In this document: positions 1 to 7,615 of the stretch, piece by piece
How the letters are laid out: each line of letters begins with the position of its first letter
Position numbering within the stretch: position 1 is the stretch's first letter
Assembly (NCBI GenBank): GCA_030148165.1
Contig: JASBTZ010000002.1
Span: 1-50,381, forward strand
DNA from: Bacteroidota bacterium
GTDB lineage: Bacteria; Bacteroidota; Bacteroidia; Flavobacteriales_D; Crocinitomicaceae
DNA: 50,381 bases
Direction: 5' to 3'
Notes under the pieces: model-generated
The model's input: the letters and a program-made list of their open reading frames with translations, nothing else
Told to the model about the DNA's origin: nothing
Databases searched by the model: none
Translations under genes and position numbers: made by a program

Positions 1-351
1 TTCAGCTGTAGTAGTTTCAGCTTTTTTACTTCTGTTTTTTCTTGACTCAACAAATGCAATTCCGTGCTTATCTAAAGCTACCGTTAAAAATCGCATCACC
101 TTCTCGTCTCTTTTCAAAGCGATTTCAATATTGTTAATTGCTTCGCCCTCTACTTCGTACTCGAATAAATAATAAAACCCTGTTGATTTTTTTTGAATTG
201 GGTAAGCTAATTTTCTTAATCCCCAATCTTCCTCGTGCATCAACTTAGCACCTGAATCTTTTAAAAACTTTTTAAAGTTTACTACTGTTTCCTTTACCTG
301 ATCTGCAGATAAAACGGGAGTTAAAATGAAAACAGTTTCGTAAGAATTCAT
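1..351 (-). CDS. rpsF: 30S ribosomal protein S6 (3' end cut by window)
   Basis: The reading frame starts at the ATG complementary to 349-351 and runs open off the left edge, giving 117 residues without a stop. It begins MNSYETVFILTPVLS and contains the S6 hallmarks EEDWGLRKLAYPIQKK (about 44-59) and GFYYLFEYE. S6 binds 16S rRNA with S18 in the central platform of the 30S subunit. The C-terminus (SRKNRSKKAETTTAE) is a charged extension, as is usual in Bacteroidota. rpsR and rplI, the customary partners, would lie to the left outside the window. A well-formed promoter and a short leader hairpin precede it. Identity is clear; only the end of the protein is missing. Confidence 0.95.
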   Translation of the reverse strand, partial: MNSYETVFILTPVLSADQVKETVVNFKKFLKDSGAKLMHEEDWGLRKLAYPIQKKSTGFYYLFEYEVEGEAINNIEIALKRDEKVMRFLTVALDKHGIAFVESRKNRSKKAETTTAE

Positions 352-383
352 AAAAATGTTATTAGTTATTAAAAATTAAAATT

Positions 384-406
384 CCCTGCTTTACAATAAA
401 ACAGGG
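384..406 (-). promoter_or_regulatory. Hairpin in the rpsF leader
   Basis: CCCTG (384-388) can pair with CAGGG (402-406) around a 13-base loop, at the very 5' end of the predicted rpsF transcript. S6-S18 complexes autoregulate rpsF operons in several bacteria through a leader hairpin, so this is a candidate, but the required CCG bulge was not demonstrated here. Confidence 0.3.
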
Positions 407-409
407 GGG

Positions 410-438
410 CAAAGATAGAAAATTAATTTAAAAAGCAA
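410..438 (-). promoter_or_regulatory. Bacteroidota-type promoter of rpsF
   Basis: On the minus strand TTG (438-436) is followed after 18 bases by TATCTTTG (417-410), matching the Bacteroidota pattern TTTG / TAnnTTTG with 18-20 bases between. Transcription would start near 404, about 55 bases before the rpsF start. Confidence 0.65.
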
Positions 439-599
439 GAAAATAGAATGATTCAAATATAAAAATTTGAAATCGGACTTCGTTTTGTCTTCGTTGGTCG
501 AAAACCTTTAAAATTCATGCCCTTGCAGCTAAATTTTGTCTTAACAATTTATTAAATTCGCAAGACTTAAATATTCACATAAAAAACGTCCTTTATACT

Positions 600-2873
600 A
601 TGGTATTCGACTTAGATATGATCAAGAAGGTTTATGCAAGTTACCCGGAGCGCATAGCCGCTGCCAGGAATGTTGTTGGTAAACCTCTAACGCTCGCAGA
701 GAAGATTTTATATACACACCTATGGGATGGTAAAGCATCGGAAGCATACGAAAGAGGAAAATCCTACGTTGATTTTGCTCCTGACCGTGTAGCTATGCAA
801 GATGCAACTGCTCAAATGGCATTACTACAATTCATGCAGGCGGGAAAAGACAAAGTCGCGGTACCTTCAACTGCTCACGCTGATCACTTAATTCAGGCTA
901 GAGTAGGTGCAGATAAAGATTTGCAGGAAGGAATTAACAAGAATAACGAAGTGTTCAACTTCTTAAGTTCAGTTTGTGATAAATACGGGATCGGTTTCTG
1001 GAAACCAGGAGCTGGTATTATTCATCAGGTTGTTCTTGAGAATTATGCATTCCCGGGAGGAATGATGATCGGTACAGATTCTCATACCGTGAATGCCGGT
1101 GGATTGGGAATGGTAGCCATTGGTGTTGGAGGAGCAGACGCGGTAGATGTGATGGCGGGTATGCCGTGGGAACTTAAAATGCCAAAATTGATTGGTGTAA
1201 AGCTAACGGGTAAATTGAACGGGTGGACCGCACCTAAAGATGTTATTTTGAAAGTAGCTGGTATCTTGACAGTAAAGGGTGGTACCGGATGCATTGTAGA
1301 ATATTTCGGAGAAGGAGCAGTTTCTCTTTCTGCTACAGGTAAAGGGACAATTTGTAACATGGGAGCAGAAATTGGAGCAACCACTTCTACTTTCGGTTAC
1401 GATGATTCAATGAGAAGATACTTAACTGCAACAGGACGTCAGGAAGTAGTAGATGCTGCAGATGCTATTGCCGAACATCTTACAGGTGATCCGGAGGTAT
1501 ATGCAGACCCTGAAGAATATTTTGACCAGGTGATTGAAATCGATCTTTCAACATTGAGTCCACATTTGAACGGACCGTTTACACCGGATCTTGCGACACC
1601 TGTTGCAGAAATGAAAGAAAAGGCAGCTGAGAATGATTGGCCGACCGAAATTGAATGGGCTTTGATCGGATCCTGTACGAATTCATCGTATGAAGATCTT
1701 ACGAGAGCTGCGTCAATTGTAGATGATGCCGTGTCAAAAGGTGTGAAGCCAAAAGCAATATTGGGAATCAATCCTGGTTCTGAGCAAGTGAGGTTCACAG
1801 CCGAACGTGACGGCCTTCTTGATACCTTTAATAAATTTGAATCCACTAGAATCTTTACCAACGCCTGCGGACCATGTATTGGTCAGTGGGATCGTGAAGG
1901 AGCAGAGAAACAGGAGAAAAACTCAATCGTTCATTCGTTCAACAGAAACTTTGCAAAAAGAGCCGATGGAAATCCAAATACACACGCATTTGTAGCTTCA
2001 CCGGAAATTGTAGCTGCCATTGCAATTGCTGGTAGACTGGACTTTAATCCGATTACAGATAAATTGATCAATGAAAATGGAGAAGAGGTCATGTTGGATG
2101 AACCAACAGGTTTTGAACTTCCTCCTAAAGGATTTGATGTAGAAGATAATGGATATCAGTCACCAGCGGAAGATGGAAGTGGAATCCAGGTCGTTGTAAA
2201 TCCTGAATCTGAGCGCTTACAATTGTTAACACCATTCCCGGCTTGGGACGGTGGAAATATTACGGGTGCTAAATTATTGATCAAAGCGCAAGGCAAGTGT
2301 ACGACGGATCACATTTCAATGGCCGGTCCGTGGTTGCGATACCGAGGTCACCTGGATAACATTTCGAATAACTGTTTGATCGGAGCTGTCAACGCTTTCG
2401 GTGGGGCAACAAATTCAGTCGTTAATCAATTAACCGGTGAGAAAGGAGAAGTACCCGCTACAGCTCGCGCCTATAAGGCTGCGGGCGTTCCTTCAATTGT
2501 TGTTGGAGACCATAACTACGGGGAAGGATCATCGAGAGAACACGCGGCGATGGAGCCAAGACACCTGGGAGTTCGTGCCGTAGTCGTTAAATCATTTGCG
2601 CGTATTCATGAGACAAACCTGAAGAAGCAGGGAATGCTTGGACTCACATTTGCGAATGAGAATGATTACGATAAGATTAAAGAGGATGATACATTCAACT
2701 TTACGGATTTGAATGAATTTGCTCCGGGAAAACAATTAACGCTTGAAGTAGAACACGCCGATGGATCGAAGGATACAATCATGTTGAATCACACATACAA
2801 TGAGCAGCAAATAGAATGGTTCAAAGCCGGTTCTGCATTGAATCTTATTCGAGAAGAAAATGCGAAGGTTTAG
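600..2873 (+). CDS. acn: Aconitate hydratase (mitochondrial-type aconitase)
   Basis: Interconverts citrate and isocitrate in the TCA cycle, using a 4Fe-4S cluster in the cytoplasm. The 757-residue protein matches the mitochondrial aconitase type, not the longer AcnA or AcnB. The three cluster cysteines are visible at Cys359 (IGSCTNSS), Cys423 and Cys426 ([11 protein letters not shown]), almost the same positions as in mitochondrial aconitase. The swivel domain carries [15 protein letters not shown] and the family motif [15 protein letters not shown]-like segment near residue 565. It stands alone as a transcription unit, convergent with the small gene that follows, with a shared hairpin terminator. 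The start at 600 is the first ATG and fits the family N-terminus; no Shine-Dalgarno is evident. Confidence 0.96.
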   Translation: MVFDLDMIKKVYASYPERIAAARNVVGKPLTLAEKILYTHLWDGKASEAYERGKSYVDFAPDRVAMQDATAQMALLQFMQAGKDKVAVPSTAHADHLIQARVGADKDLQEGINKNNEVFNFLSSVCDKYGIGFWKPGAGIIHQVVLENYAFPGGMMIGTDSHTVNAGGLGMVAIGVGGADAVDVMAGMPWELKMPKLIGVKLTGKLNGWTAPKDVILKVAGILTVKGGTGCIVEYFGEGAVSLSATGKGTICNMGAEIGATTSTFGYDDSMRRYLTATGRQEVVDAADAIAEHLTGDPEVYADPEEYFDQVIEIDLSTLSPHLNGPFTPDLATPVAEMKEKAAENDWPTEIEWALIGSCTNSSYEDLTRAASIVDDAVSKGVKPKAILGINPGSEQVRFTAERDGLLDTFNKFESTRIFTNACGPCIGQWDREGAEKQEKNSIVHSFNRNFAKRADGNPNTHAFVASPEIVAAIAIAGRLDFNPITDKLINENGEEVMLDEPTGFELPPKGFDVEDNGYQSPAEDGSGIQVVVNPESERLQLLTPFPAWDGGNITGAKLLIKAQGKCTTDHISMAGPWLRYRGHLDNISNNCLIGAVNAFGGATNSVVNQLTGEKGEVPATARAYKAAGVPSIVVGDHNYGEGSSREHAAMEPRHLGVRAVVVKSFARIHETNLKKQGMLGLTFANENDYDKIKEDDTFNFTDLNEFAPGKQLTLEVEHADGSKDTIMLNHTYNEQQIEWFKAGSALNLIREENAKV

Positions 2874-2894
2874 TTGACCTTTATATAAAGCAAT

Positions 2895-2923
2895 AAAAAA
2901 GCGGCATCAAAGCCGCTTTTTTT
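2895..2923 (+). terminator. Bidirectional terminator
   Basis: A-run plus GCGGC (2901-2905) pairs with GCCGC plus T-run (2912-2923), loop ATCAAA. It lies between convergent genes and has T-tracts on both strands, so it can end both transcripts. Confidence 0.85.
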
Positions 2924-2926
2924 ATG

Positions 2927-3235
2927 TTATCGTGTAAGATAGAAGCGAGGTATCGATTGTTCATTGGTGATAGTGTGCAATTTCCAACCGTTTTTTAAGA
3001 TTTGTCCGATTACCATCGAGTTATTCGTCTCTTCTTCGTCTCCGCCACTGATCTTTACAGCTTTTTCATCAACATAAATTTCTTCATATGAGCCATCGCT
3101 ATAATAAATATCGCAATGACTGGAATGTACTTCCACAATTATGAACGTTATATCTTCGTTCTGCAGTAGTTTTTCAGATTGGGCATAAGACAATGCACTG
3201 ACTAGCAGCAAGATAGGAGTTAAAAGAATTTTCAT
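2927..3235 (-). CDS. Small secreted protein, unknown function
   Basis: A 102-residue protein with a clear Sec signal peptide (residues 1-18, MKILLTPILLLVSALSYA, cleavage before QSEK). The mature part is about 84 residues, acidic in the middle (GGDEEETNN) and ends PRFYLTR. No domain family was recognised. The mature part alternates short hydrophobic stretches (ITFIIVEVH, WKLHTI) and could form a small beta-sheet. It shares a terminator with aconitase and faces a divergent outer-membrane gene. It could be periplasmic or secreted; nothing in the context assigns a role. Confidence 0.7.
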   Translation of the reverse strand: MKILLTPILLLVSALSYAQSEKLLQNEDITFIIVEVHSSHCDIYYSDGSYEEIYVDEKAVKISGGDEEETNNSMVIGQILKNGWKLHTITNEQSIPRFYLTR

Positions 3236-3312
3236 TTTTGAATTTGATTTTAGAATTTATGACAAATTACTGATTCTTTTTTAATTAGTTTGACTAAAAA
3301 AAGATCCATTTG

Positions 3313-3329
3313 TTGGCACACTTATTGTC
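3313..3329 (+). promoter_or_regulatory. Sigma-54-like -24/-12 element
   Basis: TTGGCAC followed by ACTTA and TTGTC matches the RpoN consensus TTGGCACG-N4-TTGC with correct 12-base GG-to-G spacing (3315 to 3327); it differs at the base after CAC and at the final C. It lies 54 bases before the outer-membrane protein start. Confidence 0.4.
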
Positions 3330-3348
3330 TTCAAGTCGAATTAAATTT

Positions 3349-3356
3349 TACATTTG
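3349..3356 (+). promoter_or_regulatory. TAnnTTTG promoter element
   Basis: TACATTTG is a perfect Bacteroidota -7 box, with TTG at 3325-3327 lying 21 bases upstream. It would start transcription about 25 bases before the gene at 3383. It overlaps the same region as the sigma-54-like element, so only one may be real. Confidence 0.5.
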
Positions 3357-3382
3357 TTAACTTAATAATCAAATCTAACATT

Positions 3383-4015
3383 ATGAAAAAAGTATTACTA
3401 GTTTGTTTTGGAGCGTTTTTATTAACGTCAAATAACGTTTCAGCACAAGCGGTTGAAGAAGGCAATGTAATCGTTGACCTTTATTATGGATTCCCAAATT
3501 GGTACACTTCAATTTTCAGAACTACATATGCTAATTCTGGTTCAGAAGTCAACCTTAAAGTGGGAGGAATTGGTCCATTGGGTGGACGTTTTGAGTATAT
3601 GGTTGCTGATAAAATCGGTCTAGGTCTGGATATTGGTTACAGCAACTCATCAGTAACTTATGCCGAAGAGACAGTGGAATATGATCCAAACACTGGTCAA
3701 AGTTATCCGGTAACTTATGATTATGATTTTAAAACGTCAAGATTAGGGGCATTGGTAACCTTTAACTTCCATTTCGTTGATTCAGATCAATTAGATGCAT
3801 ACGGAGTTGTGGGTGCTGGATATGCTAACAGAACGTTCACATTTGATTCAAATGATCCTAACTATGTTTCGTCTTCTGTAACTGGTATTATTCCAGTTGG
3901 TTTCAAATTAGGAGTTGGAATGAGATATTTCTTTACTGACAACATAGGACTTAACCTAGCGTTAGGAGTTGGTCAGGGAGGTCTTATTAATGGAGGACTT
4001 TCAGCGAAGTTTTAA
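3383..4015 (+). CDS. Outer-membrane beta-barrel protein
   Basis: A 210-residue protein starting MKKVLLVCFGAFLL with a signal peptide ending near VSAQA (22-24). An upstream in-frame ATG at 3290 exists, but the extra 31 residues are not signal-like and would span the promoter, so 3383 was chosen. The mature part has repeated amphipathic strands with glycine and aromatic residues (GLGLDIGYSNSS, YGVVGAGYANRTF, GVGMRYFF, LNLALGVGQGG) and ends in Phe, typical of small outer-membrane barrels of the OmpW/OmpX-like or 'outer membrane beta-barrel' family. Substrate or role is unknown. It is a single-gene unit with its own terminator. Confidence 0.8.
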   Translation: MKKVLLVCFGAFLLTSNNVSAQAVEEGNVIVDLYYGFPNWYTSIFRTTYANSGSEVNLKVGGIGPLGGRFEYMVADKIGLGLDIGYSNSSVTYAEETVEYDPNTGQSYPVTYDYDFKTSRLGALVTFNFHFVDSDQLDAYGVVGAGYANRTFTFDSNDPNYVSSSVTGIIPVGFKLGVGMRYFFTDNIGLNLALGVGQGGLINGGLSAKF

Positions 4016-4031
4016 ATAAGTAGAAACTAAT

Positions 4032-4066
4032 AAAAAGTGATCGTCAATTCGACGATCCCTTTTTTT
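4032..4066 (+). terminator. Bidirectional terminator
   Basis: GATCGTC (4039-4045) pairs with GACGATC (4051-4057), loop AATTC, extended by AAAAAG/CTTTTT. It separates the convergent barrel gene and dapD. Confidence 0.85.
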
Positions 4067-4071
4067 ATTTC

Positions 4072-4881
4072 CTAGACAGCTACATTATGTTCCCTTAATG
4101 CATCATTCAATGATGTCTTGAGGTCTGTACTGGCTTTTCGCTGACCAATTATCAGTGCACAGGGTACGTTGAATTTTCCCGCAGCAAATTCTTTTTCATA
4201 AGAACCTGGGATAACAACACTTCGCTCAGGAACGTAACCTCTAATCTCTTTCGGTTCGTTTCCAGTAACGTCGATAATCTTTGTAGATTTTGTTAATACG
4301 ACGTTAGCACCTAATACTGCCTCCTTGCACACGCGTACGCCTTCAACTACAATACAACGTGATCCAATAAAGGCACCATCTTCAATTATAACCGGAGCAG
4401 CTTGCAAGGGTTCCAGGACTCCTCCGATTCCGACTCCACCACTTAAATGGACGTTTTTACCTATCTGAGCACATGAACCTACAGTGGCCCAGGTGTCTAC
4501 CATCGTTCCTGAATCAACATAGGCTCCTATATTGACATACGAAGGCATCATGATGACACCCGATGCCAGGTAAGCGCCATAGCGGGCAACAGCGTGTGGC
4601 ACGACGCGAACCCCAAGATCTTTATAGTTGCTTTTGAGCTTCATTTTATCATGAAATTCAAACGGACCTACCTCAATCGTTTCCATTTGACGAATAGGGA
4701 AATAAAGTACAACAGCCTTTTTTACCCACTCATTTACCTGCCACTCCCCATTTTCTAATGGATCGGCCACACGCAACACTCCACGATCTATTTCGTCGAT
4801 TACATGTTCGATTGCAGAAATTGTTTCAGGCTGATTAAGAAGTTCTCGGTTATCCCAGGCTTGTTCAATTATTTCTCTCAT
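4072..4881 (-). CDS. dapD: Tetrahydrodipicolinate N-succinyltransferase
   Basis: Transfers succinyl from succinyl-CoA to tetrahydrodipicolinate in the lysine and diaminopimelate pathway, feeding peptidoglycan. The 269 residues match the family length of about 270. The N-terminal helical part (REIIEQAWDNRELL) is followed by a left-handed beta-helix of hexapeptide repeats seen in YVNIGAYVDSGTMVDTWATV and GVGIGGVLEP, then EDGAFIGSRCIVVEGVRV. The chosen ATG at 4881 begins the conserved helix. It is monocistronic: dapD diverges from ruvX over an 79-base gap and ends at a shared terminator. Identity is secure by motif. Confidence 0.95.
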   Translation of the reverse strand: MREIIEQAWDNRELLNQPETISAIEHVIDEIDRGVLRVADPLENGEWQVNEWVKKAVVLYFPIRQMETIEVGPFEFHDKMKLKSNYKDLGVRVVPHAVARYGAYLASGVIMMPSYVNIGAYVDSGTMVDTWATVGSCAQIGKNVHLSGGVGIGGVLEPLQAAPVIIEDGAFIGSRCIVVEGVRVCKEAVLGANVVLTKSTKIIDVTGNEPKEIRGYVPERSVVIPGSYEKEFAAGKFNVPCALIIGQRKASTDLKTSLNDALREHNVAV

Positions 4882-4897
4882 CTTAATTTCTTTTGGA

Positions 4898-4905
4898 CAA
4901 ATGTA
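4898..4905 (-). promoter_or_regulatory. TAnnTTTG box before dapD
   Basis: TACATTTG on the minus strand, 17 bases before the dapD ATG. No TTG was found at the matching -33 distance, so support is from the -7 box alone. Confidence 0.4.
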
Positions 4906-4960
4906 ATTAACTCCGAATGAAATTTTGTGAAGATGTTAGATTTACACCATATTTGCGTTC

Positions 4961-5377
4961 ATGGGTAAAATTCTTTCAATTGATTTCGGACTGAAACGTT
5001 GCGGATTAGCAATTTCAGATGACAACCATAGTTTTGCATTTGGCTTAGATACAGTTAGTTCAGAGCAATTATTGGATGAATTGAAGGGGATTATTCAGAA
5101 AGATGCATTGGAAACCATTGTAATTGGCATGCCATCCAGATTGGATACTTCTGATTCTCACATAACAGAAAATGTTAGAATGCTTAAATCTGTTTTGGAA
5201 GAAACGTTTTCCGAAATAGAAATTGTGCTTTATGACGAACGTTTTACTTCGAAGATGGCGTCTCAAGCTATGCATGCTGCCGGAGCCTCTAAGAAGCAGA
5301 AAAAACAGAAAGAACTTGTCGATAAAGTAAGTGCAACAATACTGCTCCAATCGTATTTGAGTTATAAAGCGCTATAA
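4961..5377 (+). CDS. ruvX: Putative pre-16S rRNA nuclease (YqgF/RuvX family)
   Basis: A 138-residue RNase H-fold protein. It starts MGKILSIDFGLKRCGLAISD, where Asp8 is the first metal-binding acidic residue; VIGMPSR and YDERFTS with its acidic residues follow, and the C-terminal DKVSATILLQSYL with a conserved Asp completes the site. E. coli YqgF processes the 5' end of 16S rRNA; a Holliday-junction role has also been proposed for the family. It precedes def by 64 bases on the same strand, a common Bacteroidota pairing, so both may help translation. The ATG follows a TATTTG sequence by only a few bases, suggesting a very short leader. Confidence 0.92.
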   Translation: MGKILSIDFGLKRCGLAISDDNHSFAFGLDTVSSEQLLDELKGIIQKDALETIVIGMPSRLDTSDSHITENVRMLKSVLEETFSEIEIVLYDERFTSKMASQAMHAAGASKKQKKQKELVDKVSATILLQSYLSYKAL

Positions 5378-5416
5378 TCTTCGATTTATCGGCACTAGGT
5401 TTTTAGTATAAACCAC

Positions 5417-5424
5417 TATTTTTG
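5417..5424 (+). promoter_or_regulatory. TAnnTTTG box before def
   Basis: TATTTTTG lies 17 bases before the def ATG and sits inside a small inverted repeat ACCAC/GTGGT (5412-5416 and 5423-5427). No TTG at -33 was seen. Confidence 0.4.
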
Positions 5425-5441
5425 TGGTCTAAAGAAGAAAA

Positions 5442-6038
5442 ATGATCTTACCAATTGTAGCATACGGAGACCCAATACTTAAAAAGGAAGCAGTAGAGAT
5501 CGATAAAGACTATCCCGATCTGAAGGAGTTGATCGACGATATGTTCGAGACTATGTACGAAGCTTCCGGAGTTGGATTGGCTGCGCCTCAAATTGGAAAA
5601 TCAATTCGACTGTTTATTGTTGACGGAAGTCCGTTTGCGGAAGATGATGACGAAGAAGAAGATCCGAAAGCGGAAGGAATGGAAGACTTCAAAAAGGTAT
5701 TCATCAACCCTATTATTGAAGAAGAAGAAGGAGAAGAGTGGGGTTTCAACGAAGGATGTCTGTCTATTCCAAAGATTCGTGAGGAAGTTTTCAGGAAAGA
5801 ACGGGTAATTATTTCGTACTATGATGAGAATTGGGAACTGAAAGAGGAGACTTACGAAGGATATGCTGCACGGATCATTCAGCACGAATACGACCATGTT
5901 GACGGCATTCTGTTTACAGATCATTTATCACCATTAAAAAAACGTTTGCTTACCAAACGTCTTCAGAATATTTCAAAAGGGGAGATAGAGGTCCCTTATA
6001 AAATGAAGTTTCCACTAAAGAAAAAAGGACGCACCTAA
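5442..6038 (+). CDS. def: Peptide deformylase
   Basis: Removes the formyl group from the initiator methionine of nascent proteins. All three motifs are present: GVGLAAPQIG (43-52), EGCLSIP with metal ligand Cys106, and QHEYDH with His148, Glu149 and His152. The 198 residues are somewhat longer than E. coli Def (169) because of an acidic insertion at about 67-82 (DDDEEEDPKAEG) and another EEEEGEE stretch near 93-99. The stop codon overlaps the start of the next gene by one base (TAATG), implying translational coupling with the lipoprotein. Active site is complete, so it should be functional. Confidence 0.96.
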   Translation: MILPIVAYGDPILKKEAVEIDKDYPDLKELIDDMFETMYEASGVGLAAPQIGKSIRLFIVDGSPFAEDDDEEEDPKAEGMEDFKKVFINPIIEEEEGEEWGFNEGCLSIPKIREEVFRKERVIISYYDENWELKEETYEGYAARIIQHEYDHVDGILFTDHLSPLKKRLLTKRLQNISKGEIEVPYKMKFPLKKKGRT

Positions 6039-6589
6039 TGAAATTAATCTATCATACCATCATAATAATACTGATTCTAAGTTCATGCGAGACTGAATCG
6101 GTTCCTGCAGTTGAGGATAGTTCTGTAACAAATTCCAAGGATCAGATTGCGCAATTGGAAAAAGAGATTACTCAGTTATCGGCGAAACCAGACGCATCCA
6201 AAGAGATTGATCAAAAACGTCTTCAGTTAAACGATAGCTTACTCGCATTCTACAATAATCACCCGGATGACGCTTATGCAGCAGATTGCCTGGAAAAACT
6301 CCACATGTCCTTTATTATCCAGCGGGATTATCGATCAGCGATAACCTATGGGGAACTGTTGATAAATAACTACCCTGAGCACCCGAACCGATTGATTTTC
6401 ATTGAAAGTCTGGCGAACATCTATGACATGGACATTAAGCCACGCAGTAAAGAAAAAGTTAAATATTACCTCGAACTCCTCCTTAAAGATTATCCCGAAA
6501 TGGATGAAGAGAAAAAGGCTGATATTCAGTATAGGCTGGATAATATCGACCTGTCGATAGAACAGATCATGCATCAGCAATTACAGTAG
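6038..6589 (+). CDS. Lipoprotein with coiled coil and TPR-like repeats
   Basis: A 183-residue protein with a lipoprotein signal peptide; the lipobox ends at Cys17 (LILSSC). A short predicted coiled coil (QIAQLEKEITQLSAK, about 38-52) is followed by helical repeats with TPR-like spacing (DAYAADCLEKLHMSF, YRSAITYGELLI, NRLIFIESLANIYD), resembling outer-membrane scaffold lipoproteins of the YbgF/BamD type in outline only. It is translationally coupled to def (1-base overlap). The exact role is unknown; a cell-envelope scaffold is the most plausible guess. Confidence 0.7.
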   Translation: MKLIYHTIIIILILSSCETESVPAVEDSSVTNSKDQIAQLEKEITQLSAKPDASKEIDQKRLQLNDSLLAFYNNHPDDAYAADCLEKLHMSFIIQRDYRSAITYGELLINNYPEHPNRLIFIESLANIYDMDIKPRSKEKVKYYLELLLKDYPEMDEEKKADIQYRLDNIDLSIEQIMHQQLQ

Positions 6590-6645
6590 TTTTAATATGG
6601 CTGTTAACGTACTGTTAAAAAACAAGGACTGGCACATTCTTGCAT

Positions 6646-6653
6646 TATATTTG
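6646..6653 (+). promoter_or_regulatory. TAnnTTTG box before the DUF1573 pair
   Basis: TATATTTG, 32 bases before the ATG at 6686. No convincing TTG at -33. A nearby TGGCAC...TTGC looks like sigma-54 but has the wrong spacing. Confidence 0.45.
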
Positions 6654-6685
6654 ATATTGAATTAGAAACTTAAATAAACATTGAT

Positions 6686-7132
6686 ATGAAAAAGGTATTA
6701 TTTTCTTTATTAGCAATTGCGGTTCTTACTAGCACAAATTTCGCTGTTGCACAGGAAGGTGAAGTTAAAGATGGAGCGAAAATCGAGTTCGAAAAAGAAG
6801 TGCACGATTACGGTACTATCGAAAATGGTGCAAATGGTGAGTGTACATTTAAATTCACTAACACAGGTAACGCACCATTGATTATTTCAAATGCAAAAGG
6901 ATCTTGTGGTTGTACAGTGCCTTCATGGCCGAAAGAACCAATTGCTCCGGGAGCGTCTTCAGAGATTACAGTAAAGTATGACACTAAGCGTCCAGGTGCA
7001 ATTAATAAGAGCGTTACAATTACATCTAATGCGGTAAATGCACCAACTAAGGTGATCCGAATTAAAGGTAATGTAAAACCAAAACCAACAAGTGGTGTTC
7101 CAACTCAATCAGGAGGACCGGAGAATCACTAG
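6686..7132 (+). CDS. DUF1573 secreted protein
   Basis: A 148-residue protein with signal peptide 1-22 (cleavage after VAQ or AVA). The mature part is one DUF1573 domain, an immunoglobulin-like/ASH-type fold: KEVHDYGTIENG, then CTFKFTNTGNAPLIISNAKG, SCGCTVPSWPKEPIAPG and VKYDTKRPG. The paired Cys in SCGC is typical of the family. The Pro/Thr-rich tail (KPKPTSGVPTQSGGPENH) looks disordered. The family is abundant and unassigned in Bacteroidota. It is followed 5 bases later by a second DUF1573 gene, so the two form an operon and may work together in the periplasm or at the surface. Confidence 0.85.
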   Translation: MKKVLFSLLAIAVLTSTNFAVAQEGEVKDGAKIEFEKEVHDYGTIENGANGECTFKFTNTGNAPLIISNAKGSCGCTVPSWPKEPIAPGASSEITVKYDTKRPGAINKSVTITSNAVNAPTKVIRIKGNVKPKPTSGVPTQSGGPENH

Positions 7133-7137
7133 TTTGA

Positions 7138-7518
7138 ATGAGGCTATATTTCGCGATCATAATTATAGCATTGAATTCCGCCCTTGGCTTTGGCCAGGAG
7201 GCGGAATTTAGTTTTGATAAGGCAGTACATAAATTTCCTAAGACATACGAAGGGGAGCTTTTATCACACGATTTTATTATTTCAAATGATGGCCAGGTAC
7301 CACTCGTCATCTCCGATTATCATGTCCAATGTCCTTGTACCAAGGTGATCTTACCTGAAGAGCCTATCCTACCGGGTGAGACATTTCCACTTAAAGTCAC
7401 TTTTGACACAAGCGGAAAGTACTACTTTCAAGACCGCACCATTATCCTTAAAACGAATTCAAAGAGCGGTGAAGAAAAGATTCGCATTAAAGTGAATGTC
7501 ATTCCCAAGGCAGAGTAA
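7138..7518 (+). CDS. DUF1573 secreted protein (second copy)
   Basis: A 126-residue protein with a signal peptide (MRLYFAIIIIALNSALGFG) and one DUF1573 domain. The domain order matches its upstream neighbour: FSFDKAVHKFP, SHDFIISNDGQVPLVIS, then CPCTKVILPEEPILPG in place of SCGCTV. It lacks the disordered tail. The two are diverged tandem paralogues rather than a recent duplication, as identity is limited to the core motifs. Function unknown. Confidence 0.82.
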   Translation: MRLYFAIIIIALNSALGFGQEAEFSFDKAVHKFPKTYEGELLSHDFIISNDGQVPLVISDYHVQCPCTKVILPEEPILPGETFPLKVTFDTSGKYYFQDRTIILKTNSKSGEEKIRIKVNVIPKAE

Positions 7519-7615
7519 AAACGGTTTATCCACCACTTGTTAATATTTATTTGAAAAAGGTCTGGATTCAAGGCCTTGAATTATCTATCTTTAAATTCGC
7601 TCAAAAAGAAGGCTG

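Noticed and set aside
1439-1861. 140-codon antisense frame in the aconitase gene
   Set aside because: It mirrors the strongly conserved aconitase frame, with no recognisable protein features.
6630-6643. TGGCAC-N4-TTGC resembling a sigma-54 site before the first DUF1573 gene
   Set aside because: GG-to-GC spacing is 11 bases, one short of the strict requirement; the TATATTTG box explains the promoter.
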